Of a stretch of DNA of 64,000 nt, positions 42,285 to 54,832 are shown in pieces (within the stretch, counting starts at the first letter, position 1; each line of letters opens with the position of its first letter). The stretch comes from Strongylocentrotus purpuratus (Eukaryota; Echinodermata; Echinoidea; Camarodonta; Strongylocentrotidae), in contig NW_022145607.1 of NCBI RefSeq assembly GCF_000002235.5, positions 36,484,029-36,548,028 on the forward strand. Direction: 5' to 3'. Below the pieces are notes generated by a model, which did not search any database, was not told the DNA's origin, and saw nothing but the letters and a program-made list of their open reading frames with translations. The translations under genes were made by a program, and so were the position numbers.

Positions 42285-42685
42285 AGGTCGAGCGCGCGGT
42301 CGTCACGATCACTGCTGTATTACTGTATCCGGTCGGCGCGTTTCCGTTTTACACCCTGCCCTAGGCTTTTCGGCAAGAAATTACACGAAACATGCTGTAT
42401 CCGAAGTCAAAGTTTGTTTATATCGACGTCAAGAATAGCGAAGCCAAAGCTTATGTACAATTTCAATTGGGGATGCGAGGGTCTTCTTGTTCAAGACGGT
42501 TTTCCCGATATATTATTGTTTTGTTATCGCTGGGCTAAATTTTGCGAGCTGATCACGCATCCTCACGCTCTTAGAGTATTGCGTATTAATGGATAAAAAT
42601 AAATGATACGACTAGGAAGATCAACTAGTTAGTATAGAGAGTTAGCTAGCGCTACGTGACGTTTTCAGAGTTCTGGTGGTGTGCA
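42285..42685. other. Spacer of the foldback structure
   Basis: About 400 bp between the two inverted copies. A segment of about 45 bp near 42330-42372 (gcgtttccgttttacaccct) recurs inverted just outside the right copy (43790-43835). Inversion or repeated rearrangement is therefore likely. No coding signal. Confidence 0.6.
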
Positions 42686-43723
42686 GGGGCCCGTTCCTAC
42701 AAACCGTCATAAGTCTAACTTCTCGACTAAATCAGCGTTAGTGAGCAACTTGTCCGCTACGTGTTTCACCAAGCCCTCTTTGCCAAGATCAACGACAACA
42801 CCCTGACTAAGGAGTTATGACGCCTCTGACACCGTCGTATCTCTGTCATAACTATTTAGTCGATGGGCAGCGCCATCACATGTCATTTATTGGGTAGACT
42901 ATGGCTGGCAAAAAAGGACAATAAATCCTACAACTATGATTTATCAACACATTCACTTAAACAGGAAGTTATCATTTTTTACATTAGAAAATCTGTTGAA
43001 AATATGCCATGTTTATATTTTAGGTTTTTTCCACTTAAATAAACTGATAATACGCGTTTCTTTTCACATTGTAAAATCGTCGAAAGGATAGCTATTTTGC
43101 CACAGCATGCAAGCCATAGTTTGATGTGTATTCTTTAGTTTTCAGACCCATATTGCTTTTTTTTCTTCAAATGTGTAAAATGCACAGTTTAAAACATGTG
43201 TTTTAACCTTTGGAATGTTGAAGTTTTGTCATTTGATTATTCAACTGATACCTAAAACATTGGACATAAAGTTCATTACATCGTATTTTTCTAAAAATAA
43301 TATATTGGTGTATTTTTATAAACTATCAAACTAAAATATCCGGGGGGTACCCATCTCAAGAACCAAACTGATTCACCGGTCATATAATGAAATACTCACA
43401 ATTATATGTTAAAAGTACTTCTATTGTACAATCTACATACATGTGGAAGTATATTGCATCTCTTATTTCTTGGTATCATTTTCAATCTTTTTTATTACTA
43501 ATTCATTTAAATAATTGCATTTTCCCTAATATTAATTTTGTAATAATCCGGTGGTATTGCGACTAAGGCTAAGTTTTGGCTCCTCTTCTCGCCGATAGTA
43601 TCGATCTCACGAGATACTAGCTAGTAAGCTCTTCGTGAAACGGTTTAGGAAGATCAGAGACATCTCCGTAGTTGGCGGATAAAGTTATGACTGTCTTGTC
43701 GTTGGTTTCTAGGAACGAGCCCC
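42686..43723 (-). mobile_element. Foldback structure, right copy
   Basis: Inverted copy of 41238-42284, from ggggcccgttcctac to aggaacgagcccc. No clear target-site duplication surrounds either copy or the pair. Confidence 0.85.
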
Positions 43724-44000
43724 AGAGCGCCGAGGCAAGATGTGGACGACTAGACTCCGAATACCAGTCGGTTTGTAAAATTTTATTGGAGAAAAGCCTA
43801 GGGCAGGGTGTAAAACGGAAACGCGCATCCGGTCGGGTGTGGGAGGGGCGGGATATGCGCGGGAGGGGTTGATTTGGAATCATTGATCATATCAAATCAA
43901 CCCTTAGAACTTCATCTGTGTGATTGTAGGGATGACAGTGATTGGTCTACTCATCATGCTTACAGTATTAATTGCACAGAAACGAAACTATATATTGATT

Positions 44001-44548
44001 TAAAGGGAAAGTCCACCCCCAAAATAAGGTTGTTTCGATAGAGGCAGAATAATAAGAAAATCAGGTGAGTGAAAGTTTGAGCAAATTCTGAATGAAAATA
44101 AGAAAGTTATGAATTATTGAAGTTGTGATCAATCAAATACAAATTGGCAACTCTGTGACTTATTATACGAGCTCTCCTTCATTTGCTTTGTGCATATATA
44201 TTCCATAAAATCATGTTTTCTTCGTTATTGATGACGGAATATATATTTGTTCCTTGCAGGGGGAGTATAGAAACATATTTGCAATTATTATATTTAGGGT
44301 GCATGTATGGTTGAAATTTTTCTTGAGGGAAAATGAAAATTTTAGATTTTTTAGTACTGAGCAAATGGAAGTTGAGCTCGCATGATACGTCATAGAGTTG
44401 CCAATTTATGTTTGATTGATCACAACTTCAAAAATCCTAACTTCCTTATTTTTAATCGGAATTTGCTCAAACTTTCACTGACTTGTTTCTCTCATTTTTC
44501 TACTCCTATTAAAACTAACTTAATTTCAGGGTGGACTTACCCTTTAAA
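44001..44548. mobile_element. MITE with taaagggaaagtccaccc ends
   Basis: The ends taaagggaaagtccaccc and gggtggacttaccctttaa are inverted, and so are gtttgagcaaattctga and cggaatttgctcaaac further in. About 548 bp, non-coding. A degenerate relative may be at 47857-48400. Confidence 0.8.
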
Positions 44549-44725
44549 GTTTTCCACATAATATATTAGGGCCATTGCCATTAATTGGAACAAATTGTTT
44601 CTTGTACAAAATTAAGGCTGAAAGAGTAGGGCTAACAACCCCTGTAGTGTAGACCGTACTTATATTTCTTTGATATCCAATCAATTAAACAAGTGCTACC
44701 AGAAATAGTATTTTATGAGATGGTA

Positions 44726-45096
44726 TTAAAGGTAAAGACCAGTATTGGAAACGCCCCAATTTCAAAAAATGAAATGGAAGCTCTCATTACCAATCATGTG
44801 AAAGAATATGTTTTGACTACATGATGATAACAAATTTGCCGGGAAACTGCCTACTAATTCATATATTTGGTAAATTTGTTTCTCTCATGGTCTGTGAGAG
44901 ATATAGGGTAGTCCCATATACATCTTTCTGTGTATAGTGCTTGTAACTTTACGAAGAATGGGCCAAATTTCTTATCATTTTGATGCTTCCAGAACCTTGC
45001 AGATGCTAGATGCTAGATGATCAACCTTTTCTGATTGATTCCACAACGTTTCTTTCACAATGCAATCGCATGACCATAACTGTTCTTTACCTTTAA
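44726..45096. mobile_element. MITE family A, full copy
   Basis: Nearly the same sequence and orientation as 5865-6239, including catcttttctgattgattcc-type and ttggtaaatttgtttctctc words. This suggests recent activity. Confidence 0.88.
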
Positions 45097-46627
45097 AGAG
45101 AGAGGGAATATATATGCCATCTAGGAATGTGATATATATTCAGGGCATTCATTTTCCCCATAATTTTCTTATGTGTGTGGGTGCATGGTAGCTAGTTTTT
45201 TGGTAATGATCATTTTGTTATTCCTCCTGTCTCAGGGGTTACAAAGGGGAGGGGTGATCTACAAACATCCTAAGAAAAGATCCTTACTGATTTTAGAAAT
45301 GTTTTAGAAAAAAGGAATCCTAGCCCAATTAGTGGTCAGAATCTTTCTCCAGCAACTTTCTTGTATTCAGCCCTTTCCCCAAAGATCATGAGATCAAAAG
45401 TATGGTGTATTATTTGATGTTTAATCAGTGGAGTAATATAACTTAATAATGTGACTGCCTTGCCTTTGTCCACTCCGAGGATTTGCCTTTCGCAAAACAA
45501 AGATTTACCTCTCTTTGACCATCCTTTTTTTCTCATTTTGATCTCATTTTATCAATATTTAATCTTACATACTTTACCACTAGCAAAACATCAACATATT
45601 TCAAAACTTGTAAAACTTGGCTGAATGTCACACACACGCATACCAGCTGAAAAGCACCAACGAATATTTACACAAAGGAAAGACAACCATGAGAACTTCT
45701 TAAAATCTTTATCTTGTTTACCATTCATATTGTATTAAACACAGTCACTTCAAACAACAGCAGTTACAAATTAAAGACTTGATCATAATTGATATGAAGT
45801 ACTGCAGGAGCAACCAAAAAACCAAAGTCTTAACTACACAATAGATAAACAAGAACCAAAGTAAAGCACAGTACTGCATAAAAGTGGATATAGGCATAGG
45901 AAAAGGATAGCAACCAGTTGTGTAGGATCGTTTTCTATCATGACGGTGGTTTGTTACTTGCAAGAAGTGAAGATAATGGTGGTCATTTGAGTTTGGGGTG
46001 ATTAGAATTAATTAATGAGAACGAAATCCTATTTGCATGAAGGAGAGGATATAGGCATTGCCATTGATTCTGTCAGGTAACAACATCGACAAGGAGTGTT
46101 GAATGGAGTAACAAGTTTAAGAAACATAGTTATGATTTTTATTTTTGTATATCGGTCAATTTCATTTTATTTAATTAAATTCTGTTTCAATAAAAGCATG
46201 TACAAAATAATGTAAATTCAATGTTGACATATATAAAACAATGTAATTAGCTCGTATAAAACAATGTAATTAGCTTGTATAAAATACATTATAGAAATAA
46301 AAATGAAAATGATAACGGAATATTGTTGATCTAAATGAAACAGAGGGGCATGCTAAAGAAGCGATGCTTGTATGGTGCATGCCCCAACATTATATCCATA
46401 GGCAATTACAAAAGAACAATAACACTAGAACCACTGAATGAAACAAACCACTTTATAAAAGTTAATGAATGTAGCAAATACAATATCAATTATTGAAACA
46501 GAATAGGCCTATAACATTTAAGTCACAGAGAAAGGGCTACACCACCGCACATACTGAATTCGAAAAAGTTATGTGCTATCTGGTAATGACTTACCTACAA
46601 TCATTTATTATTGAGTATCATACCATG

Positions 46628-46800
46628 ACGAGGGCCCTATTTCATCAAACTTGTTATCAATAACAAATGCTAAATTTACTATAAAAGATAGGTTCTCTGC
46701 CAATCAAATGCTACAAATTCAGTAGCTTATAACGGTTATCGTAACAGTATCCAATCACCGACTGACCCTATCGAATGCTTTTTATAAAACAATTAATTCT
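46628..46800. mobile_element. MITE, gccctgtttcat family, copy 2
   Basis: gggccctatttcatcaaact, ataacaaatgctaaattta and gccaatcaaatgctacaa follow the order of the copies at 37005 and 48768. Confidence 0.7.
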
Positions 46801-47856
46801 TGGTTAATATCGAGAGTGCGAACAAGCACAAGCGAAACGATTGAGCAAACCTTTTCAAACTTTATTATGGTAACAATAGAATTTGTCATCAAAATATAAT
46901 AGATAACAATCATTACAAAACCATCTCACTTCTCTGATAGGAAATGGTATTGCCTGAATAAGTATTCAAAAATTCACCAGAAAAGGGGGGGGGGGAGATG
47001 CACTCTGCCTCATGATTGTGAGGTATTGTGCCCCCCCCCCCTTGTTTTTTAAATAAATGTTTGTTACTGTATACCTCAAAATAAAGATGTAATCTGTTGT
47101 GTGCATTCATTTCAGAGTTTTACAAATCACACATTTTATGTATACATGTATATCATAAACAGTATATAGCATTCTATTTTCTAGCATTTTTCTAATTTTT
47201 TGCCATGTTTGCATTACGGAATGACAGAATTACTTTTACAGGGACACTTCAAGCTTGTATATAGGTAGAATTAATACAAAACAAAAAACACAGTGAAAAT
47301 CAAGCCCACCAGGGTATCACACTATGTATGATACAGGCTTTTCCTATGCCATACTCATCTTCAAAATATTATATAAACCGCCAAATAAACCCATAATGAT
47401 CAAACATCAGTTGATAATACAAATGTTTTGTGCATACTTAAAATACAAACTTAGTTACAAAGAAAATGAAAAAGTGTTAATTCATATACATGTAGCATAA
47501 AGCCTTACCACAAGTTTGGTTATTTTAAAAAAAGAATATGAGAAATGTGCTAAAACATGAACTATTGCATAATGCATATTATTAACAAATTACCATGATC
47601 TTGTCTTACTACGGACATCTGATATTAATATATGTTTTCATATCATGCGTCGACACTCCTGAGAAAAACGCACTTAATATTTCATCTTTAAGAAGGGAGC
47701 AATGCTCAAATGGTATATTGTTCTTGATTATTCGTCTACTCGAAAATAAGAACTGAAAGACTTTTGCATGCATTTCCTAACTTGGAAAGTTATCTCTACG
47801 AACGTGGGGAAAGAGGTACCATCTTGTACAAAAACTTGATAGCAAACTATTCTATA

Positions 47857-48400
47857 GGGAAGCAGGAAAAAAAGAGAAGGCGGCTAGTGAAATTTGAATG
47901 AAATCGGACAAAATTGAGAAAGTTATGAATTTTTGAAAGTGGTCATCGCTATAGGGGATCTTCAAATCGTTGATGTCTCTGCAATATAGAGGTAAACAAC
48001 TTGTCCATTTGTACATGTATCAACACACAAAATGACAGAAATTGCAATTTTTCAAAAATATATGACTCGAGAGGGGCTATCTCTTTAGAGGATCGATAAT
48101 ATACTATCAATAATTGTAGTTTGAGTAATGCCCAAAGGGAGTAGGCACTTAGCAAAAGTACAGAAATGCAGGGTTTTTTTGTTCACAACAAACAGGAGAG
48201 TTATCCACGACTACGTCATAATCCACTGACCAAACTGCTAATTTGAGATTTGCATAGACTTCATGATCTTATATTTCAAACATTCATAACTTTCTTTTTA
48301 TTGGTCCGATTTATTTCAAACTTTTCCATTCTGTTTCTCTTATTTTTCTGCCTTTATACAAACATACTCATTATAAGGGTTTGATGGCCCTTTGAATGTC
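47857..48400. mobile_element. Degenerate MITE-like inverted repeat
   Basis: gaaatcggacaaaattgaga on the left mirrors tggtccgatttatttcaaac on the right, and aagttatgaatttttgaaag mirrors tcataactttct. The ends are poorly defined. Confidence 0.5.
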
Positions 48401-48767
48401 TATTTGAGTGAATCATTAACTACAACTTATGTAAATATTAGGTAGACACCTAGGCCTACAATTCTAAACGAAATGGGAAATTCCCAGAAATAAAATCCAT
48501 TTGTAGAAACACGATCTTTAAGTCCACCTAATATTACATTCAAAGTCAAATAATGTTTTTTCTTCATGAATCTTGTTTTTACAGTACAGTGTATCTGATA
48601 GATGTGATTTTACAGTGTTTTCATAGAATGCAGACACAAATCCTTCATTTCAGTTGCCATTCTAGCCTGGCACATACACTCATTAATTCAAACCACAGTG
48701 AGGAGTTCGCTAGCATTTGTAAATCCTAAACTTTTGACCCCATCCGAGTCAAACCACCAATCTGCAG

Positions 48768-48913
48768 GGCCCGTTTCATAAAACTTGTTATCTATATCAA
48801 CTGCTAAACTTCCATGACAAATTTGGTCTCAGCCAATCAGATGCCACGGTTACAGTAGCTTATAACAGTAGCTTGTAACTCGTTATTGATATCAAGTTTG
48901 ATGAAACAGGGCC
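48768..48913. mobile_element. MITE, gccctgtttcat family, copy 3
   Basis: Ends gggcccgtttcataaaactt and caagtttgatgaaacagggcc are inverted. About 146 bp, non-coding. Confidence 0.75.
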
Positions 48914-49062
48914 ACGGATTCAGAACACACCCATTCCTGGCCAATGGCCGGGGTAACTTAATTCAGCCTACCTGTCGGTTTGGTTTCTGTCTGGTTGGAG
49001 TGACTAGGATATGAGAGTCGAGAGTTGGTGTGACTAGCATACGAGAGTCGAGAGTCAATATC

Positions 49063-49068
49063 TTTATT
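49063..49068 (-). terminator. Candidate polyadenylation signal for the 14-3-3 gene
   Basis: AATAAA on the gene strand about 150 nt past the stop codon. Another AATAAA overlaps the stop itself (49217-49222). Which is used is unknown, and a longer 3' UTR is possible. Confidence 0.35.
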
Positions 49069-49219
49069 TGAAATCTAAGTCACTACTATATAAACACTTC
49101 CAATTAATATTCAGTATTACAAAAAAAAAAAAAAAAGAGATAATTAAACCACTGTCTATCTACTTATCCAGCAGAAACATGAATAAGTTCAGGGTTGAAC
49201 TGAAGAGAATCAGATGATT

Positions 49220-49261
49220 TTATTCTGTAATTTCATCTGATGGCTGTTCCGACGTCCACAG
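49220..49261 (-). CDS. 14-3-3 exon 5 (terminal)
   Basis: Residues 239-251, [13 protein letters not shown], then TAA at 49220-49222. It completes the second signature across the intron. Confidence 0.95.
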   Translation of the reverse strand: MWTSEQPSDEITE

Positions 49262-52200
49262 CTGTCGAGGAAGAAGAGAAAAAAGAAAACAGTAAGAATA
49301 ACACTTGAAACATATTCTACTGATTAGGCCCTTATAACTCAATGTTGAGTTTCCCCGTCGCCCGTCTGCACTGTAATTTATCGGCGATCGAAAATATGAA
49401 TATAAATCATTATTTAAAAAAAAAATGTTTTGATTGTTTAAAATGGACTTGTGTTTTTGTTTTAAAACAATTCTCTTTTTTTTTACTACCAGCTTCCACT
49501 GTATAACTCTTTAACAAATCTATCCAATTGAATTTAACATAATAATAGTTACTGTTCATCTTCTTTAATGCATGAAGGAACATTCTTCTGTTTTACAAAA
49601 GCCTCCAAATATTAAACAAAATTGAGATCAGGAAAGAATAAAGAAATTGAAAAAGTGAAAACAAACATTTAACACAGAATAAGTGTGTGGTTTTTTAAAA
49701 CAATATTTGATGTTTGTATTCATGAAAATAGCCAAGATATCCTAACAATGTGTATTAATGAGATGTTCATACATTATTAAACTGGAAATACACAGGTTGA
49801 ACCAACAAAAATGAATTAGGTGTTCGTAAAAAGGTTAACATAAAGGAATCTTGCAAATAATGAATAATGAATAATGAAATAGTTGCCACATTATGAGCTT
49901 AAAAAAATGTGATGGGAAACTCAAAATTGAGTTATAAAGGCCTCACGTTGTCTGAAATGTCAATGCTCCCAAAATCAGCAATTAAAACATATTTGGTACT
50001 TCCTGTCCTATCACCCACTTCTATAGTGTGCTTGTTCGGTAACTTGAATCAAGACTACCACTATAAGGCATTAACTGAAGCTCAATAAAATCTTTATTTT
50101 TGTACTCCGTTTTTATGAGGGCTATGATAATGATAATAGTAATATAAGAGCTTAAAGATAAAGACCAGGTCATGCGATTGCATTGTGAAAGAAACTTTGT
50201 GGAATCGATCAGAAAAGGATGATCATCTAGCATATAAGTATTGGTGTGTACTGCAAGGTTCTGTAATCATCAAAATGATAAGAAATTTGGCTCAGTCTTT
50301 GTAAAGTTACAAGCACTGTACACAGAAAGATGTATATGGGACTACGCACACGTGCGTATTATCTATTTGGCCCCAATAGATAAACTAATTTACCAAATAT
50401 ATCAATTAGTAGGCGGTCTCCCGGCAAAATTTTATCATCATGTATTAGTCAAAACATATTCTTTCACATGATTGGTAATAAGAGCTTCCAGTTCATTTTT
50501 TGAGAGGGGGGCGTTTCCAAAACTGGTCTTCACCTTTAATACTAATGTTTATAAGAGGTGTACTATGATTACCCTGGCATAAGTAGAGCGCCATCAGGCA
50601 TTCAAGGAATTTCTTCCTTTCTGGTACCTGAAGAGGTGTTGTGGTCGAGTGGATATGTCACCGGACTGTGGATCACAAGGTCCGCGGTTCAAGTCCCGCC
50701 GCGGCACTAATGTCCTTTGTCAAGACATTGATCTACATTTGACACTCTCCACCAAGGTGTTAAATGGGTACCCGGTAGGATGCAAAAGTTAAAGTGGTTT
50801 AATAGATGACGCCTGGCTGGAATGCTCCCCAGGAGTGGAAAATGTGCATACATTGTGTGCGAGTAAGCCTGAATCCGATGACCGGGTTATAACATATATC
50901 TGTAAAGCGCTTTGAGAGGGCCTGGGGTTATAATTATTATTATTGCCCATTCACATCACCTGGGTGGAGAGTGACAATGTTGATTCATTTCAAAGGACAT
51001 TAGTGCCGCAGCGGGACTTGAACCACCAACGTTGCGATCCACACAAGTCAGGTGACAAATCCACTAGACCACGACAACCTTACAAGTAAACCTCTTAAGT
51101 ACTTACAGTTAAGTTGTCCCTAAGGAGCTGCATGATTAGTGTACTGTCTTTGTATGAATCCTCCTTGAGTTGATCCAGCTCAGCTATAGCGTTGTCAAAT
51201 GCCTAGAAAATGTTTATAAGGGGAGAAAAATAAAAATTGTTAAAGTTTGTAACTGCTCTGTCAAACCCTAGTATCACAAAAGTAAATTTAGTACTGTTTG
51301 CAGAGAAATTTAAAGGTTACAAGAAATTCTACTCATCGGTTTTCTCTTGGTATGCTTTGAACATGTGGATTGATTATCGTTGGGAGACAATTCAAGGGCC
51401 CTAAATAATATAGACAAAAATGTTCTGTTTCTTGAAACAAGATTTTCACTTCCTACGGTATTTCAATATTTGTTCAGGTCTAACCTTTTCACCAGAGCGA
51501 GGATGGCGAGTTTGAAACCAGACTGGACTATGAATTTTCAAGAAATACCATCACCACCCCAGGACTGTGCATGTTTTTACAAGGTAGCTGCCATATGTTA
51601 AACAGAAACGATTTTACAAATGAATAATATCATTGAAATTAATTGAAGCACCTAATATACAAAGTATCACAGAGCTCAAAAGTTTAATTAAGTATTAATT
51701 TGAGGAGCAATGCATTATCAGCATTGGGGCTATTCCATGAGAAGAAGGACATGACATCAAAAAAAGAAATGTACCTCTTATGTTAATTCTTTGATTTATC
51801 ACTAACCTTATGCCATGGATGTTCATAAAACATTAGGGCCTTTCAAATTCAATACAATTTTTTTTTCATTTTTGTTGATTTCCTAAGATCTCAAACTATC
51901 ATCAAAAACGTACATGTGGGACTGTAGCTGAAAAAAACCCAATTTATTGCAGATTACACAGGATTCTTGTAATATTTTTTCCTGAAAATTTCGCTAAATG
52001 GAAAAAGATGAATATATTTCCATATTCTAAGGGGTCCTGTGGTATTTAATCTATTACATAGGGGTGAAAATGGCCCCCGGACAAAATGTAACGCGAGTTA
52101 CCGACATATTTGCTTCCTGCATTTTACTAGTCCATTGTTTCTTATCTTTAATATTGTGATCTTATACTAGTAAGTCACAACCTACTATCAAATTAAAGTA

Positions 52201-52535
52201 GGAAAGATTTTGTCAAGATTGTCTAGTATGAGGAGAAAAGAGGGTCTCGTAGAATTGACCATGTCCTTTTTTTGTAACGCGAGTTACCGAAATTCAATAA
52301 TCCAAGAATCTAAAAATAATTGTTCTTCAATTTTCTTTTTTGTTTCATTCAGTTGTTCTATATCTACCCTGTCCATATTTGAAAAAAGTATCTTGTAGAT
52401 CCTAGCAGTTCTAAAGATATAGGCACATTATCGTGTCAATGTACCCATTAAGTGTAACGCGAGTTACCATGGAATGGCCCATTGGCATATTATTACTATT
52501 TTTATCATTTTGGTTATTTATCAATTTATTATTAC

Positions 52536-52576
<41 letters not shown>

Positions 52577-54633
52577 TTATTTATTTTTTTTTTTTTTTTT
52601 TTTGAAATTAATTAATTAATTTCTTTCTTCTTTTTTTTTGCGGGGGTCATTTTTCCAGGGGTTAACACATACAAACAGGGCTTCCGGCGAATGACATTTA
52701 ACAATTTGAAATATTATTGGCAAGATGAGTATTGGCCTAAAATGGTTTACCTCCTTAGCAACTGTACAGGCTTTCTTGGGCTCGTTACGGATTTCATAGT
52801 AGAAAACTGAGAAGTTGAGTGCTAGACCGAGATGAATGGGATGTGTTTTAGCAAGCTGCTGGCTTGCCTTCATTGCTGCCAGGTACGCCTCTTCAGATTT
52901 ACCGGCACAATCTGCAGAAAAGAGACGAGATTTATCTTAAAGATAAACTTGAGTTCTGGTAAAAAAAAAGAAAATTAATTCTCACAGAACCAAACAAAAC
53001 TTACACTGAATGTTCAAGATTACAAATTAATGTCATGTGCCAAACAATTTTGGAAGAAAATGTATACTGGCTGAGTAATGAGCATAGAAAGATAAGAAAA
53101 TCAGGTAGTACTAGCCCCGACACGATTTGTGTAGTCCCATATACATGTACATATTTCTGTGAACAGTGCTTGTTACTTTGTTACTTGTGATGCCTCCAGA
53201 ACCTTGCAGTACACACCAATACTTACATGCTACATGATTAACTTTTTCTGATCCATTCCAAACCTTTTTTTTTACAATGCAATCGCATGACTAGAACTCA
53301 ACTTTATCTTTAACATGTGAACTAAAAATGACTATTGAAATTCATACATGTACATGTACATGTAGATGGCTGAGTAGTAGAGCAGAGGTCTCATAATCAG
53401 GAGGTCCCGGGTTCAAAACCAAGTTACGGTGCTTGCGCCTTTTGTTAAGACATTAATCCTCATTACCAAATTCGCTGCTCGATCATGCAGCCATTAAACG
53501 CACACAATACTTGAACTCTCAAATCGCGGCACATGATAAAACAAGCTTTATTTGGCTACAACACAACAACAATAAAAAAAAAAATGAAATTTTAAAAAAT
53601 CTGAAAATTCTGGATTTTCAGGTCCTAGAAATCCAGAAAATTGAATATTCTGGATTATTTGTAAGGGTTGGCAGGTATGTGTACAATGTATGTCTTCTTC
53701 ACATCTAATCAATCAACATCATTTTGTAAGTATCTTTACAACTATATATATATACCGATACATTATTATACTTGGCTTTTTCTAACTTTTCTTGATCTAT
53801 TATATACATACCGTCTCTTCCATCATTCTCAGACTTCACTTCCACTAAGTAGCGGAAGTAATCTCCCTTCATCTTCAGGTAGAAAACATTAGCCTCGAGT
53901 ATCGGAGTATCCTCAGTGCTTATAGAATTGGGTATGAGAAACTTGTCCAGCAATTCCTACAAAGTAACAAACATATTTGTAGAGAAATGTTGGTACATGT
54001 AAAGGTACACAGTGTGTACCAGAGTAAAAATGAAACCAGATTTCATGCAGTGAAAAAAATACACGGGGGCTCGGGGCAAATTAGCCCCCCAAATTCATAA
54101 AAGAGCTCAAAATTTTTGCATAGAGCTCAATGCAAAACGAATTAAAGAGTGTTATTTTCATGCGAGCAAGCTTGAAAAGTAGCCCCCAAAATTTTGTAAG
54201 TATTTTTTTCCTGATTTCATGGCAGAAATTTCCTATCACAATGCATACTGTAAGTTCCTTGATGAAAGGTTGACTTCTCTTCTTTTATTTGATGCATAGC
54301 TTATTATTCATCATTTACGCATGAGTGGATTCAAACAATGGACAGTGATGCTACCATAATTTCATTTGAATGCAGAGAGCTAGGCAGAGGTCATTAGTGC
54401 TCGGTTGGGATTTGAACCCTCAACCCTTGGATTGAGAGTCAAGTGAATGAACCACTATACCACGGCACCTCCATATAACAGGTACAAAACTTACCAACTG
54501 ATTTAATGACATAGATCTGTGTATTGTGATAATAAATACATGTACTTAGGAAATTGGTAATTCTGAGTCAAATTACCCTTTTGTCAGCCTTTTTGATATG
54601 CCGGAGCTGGCAAAACTCTTCTTCTTTTGTTTG

Positions 54634-54683
<50 letters not shown>

Positions 54684-54801
54684 TATATATATACATGTAT
54701 ATATATATATATTTCTCTCTCAGTCAGTCTCTCTGTATATCCACCTCTCTCTCTGTTTCTCTGTCTCTCTCTCTCTCTCTGTGTCTCTATCTCTCTCTCT
54801 A

Positions 54802-54832
<31 letters not shown>

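Noticed and set aside
41062..43872. Frames starting MADKVMTVLSLV on both outer edges of the foldback
   Set aside because: The shared start is only the mirrored end of the repeat. The downstream parts differ, and no protein family was recognised.
50640..50705. tRNA gene
   Set aside because: Has box A- and B-like words but continues into a shared body and (ATT)n tail found in many copies, so it is a SINE head. The same applies at 13086, 21340, 53364 and 54375.
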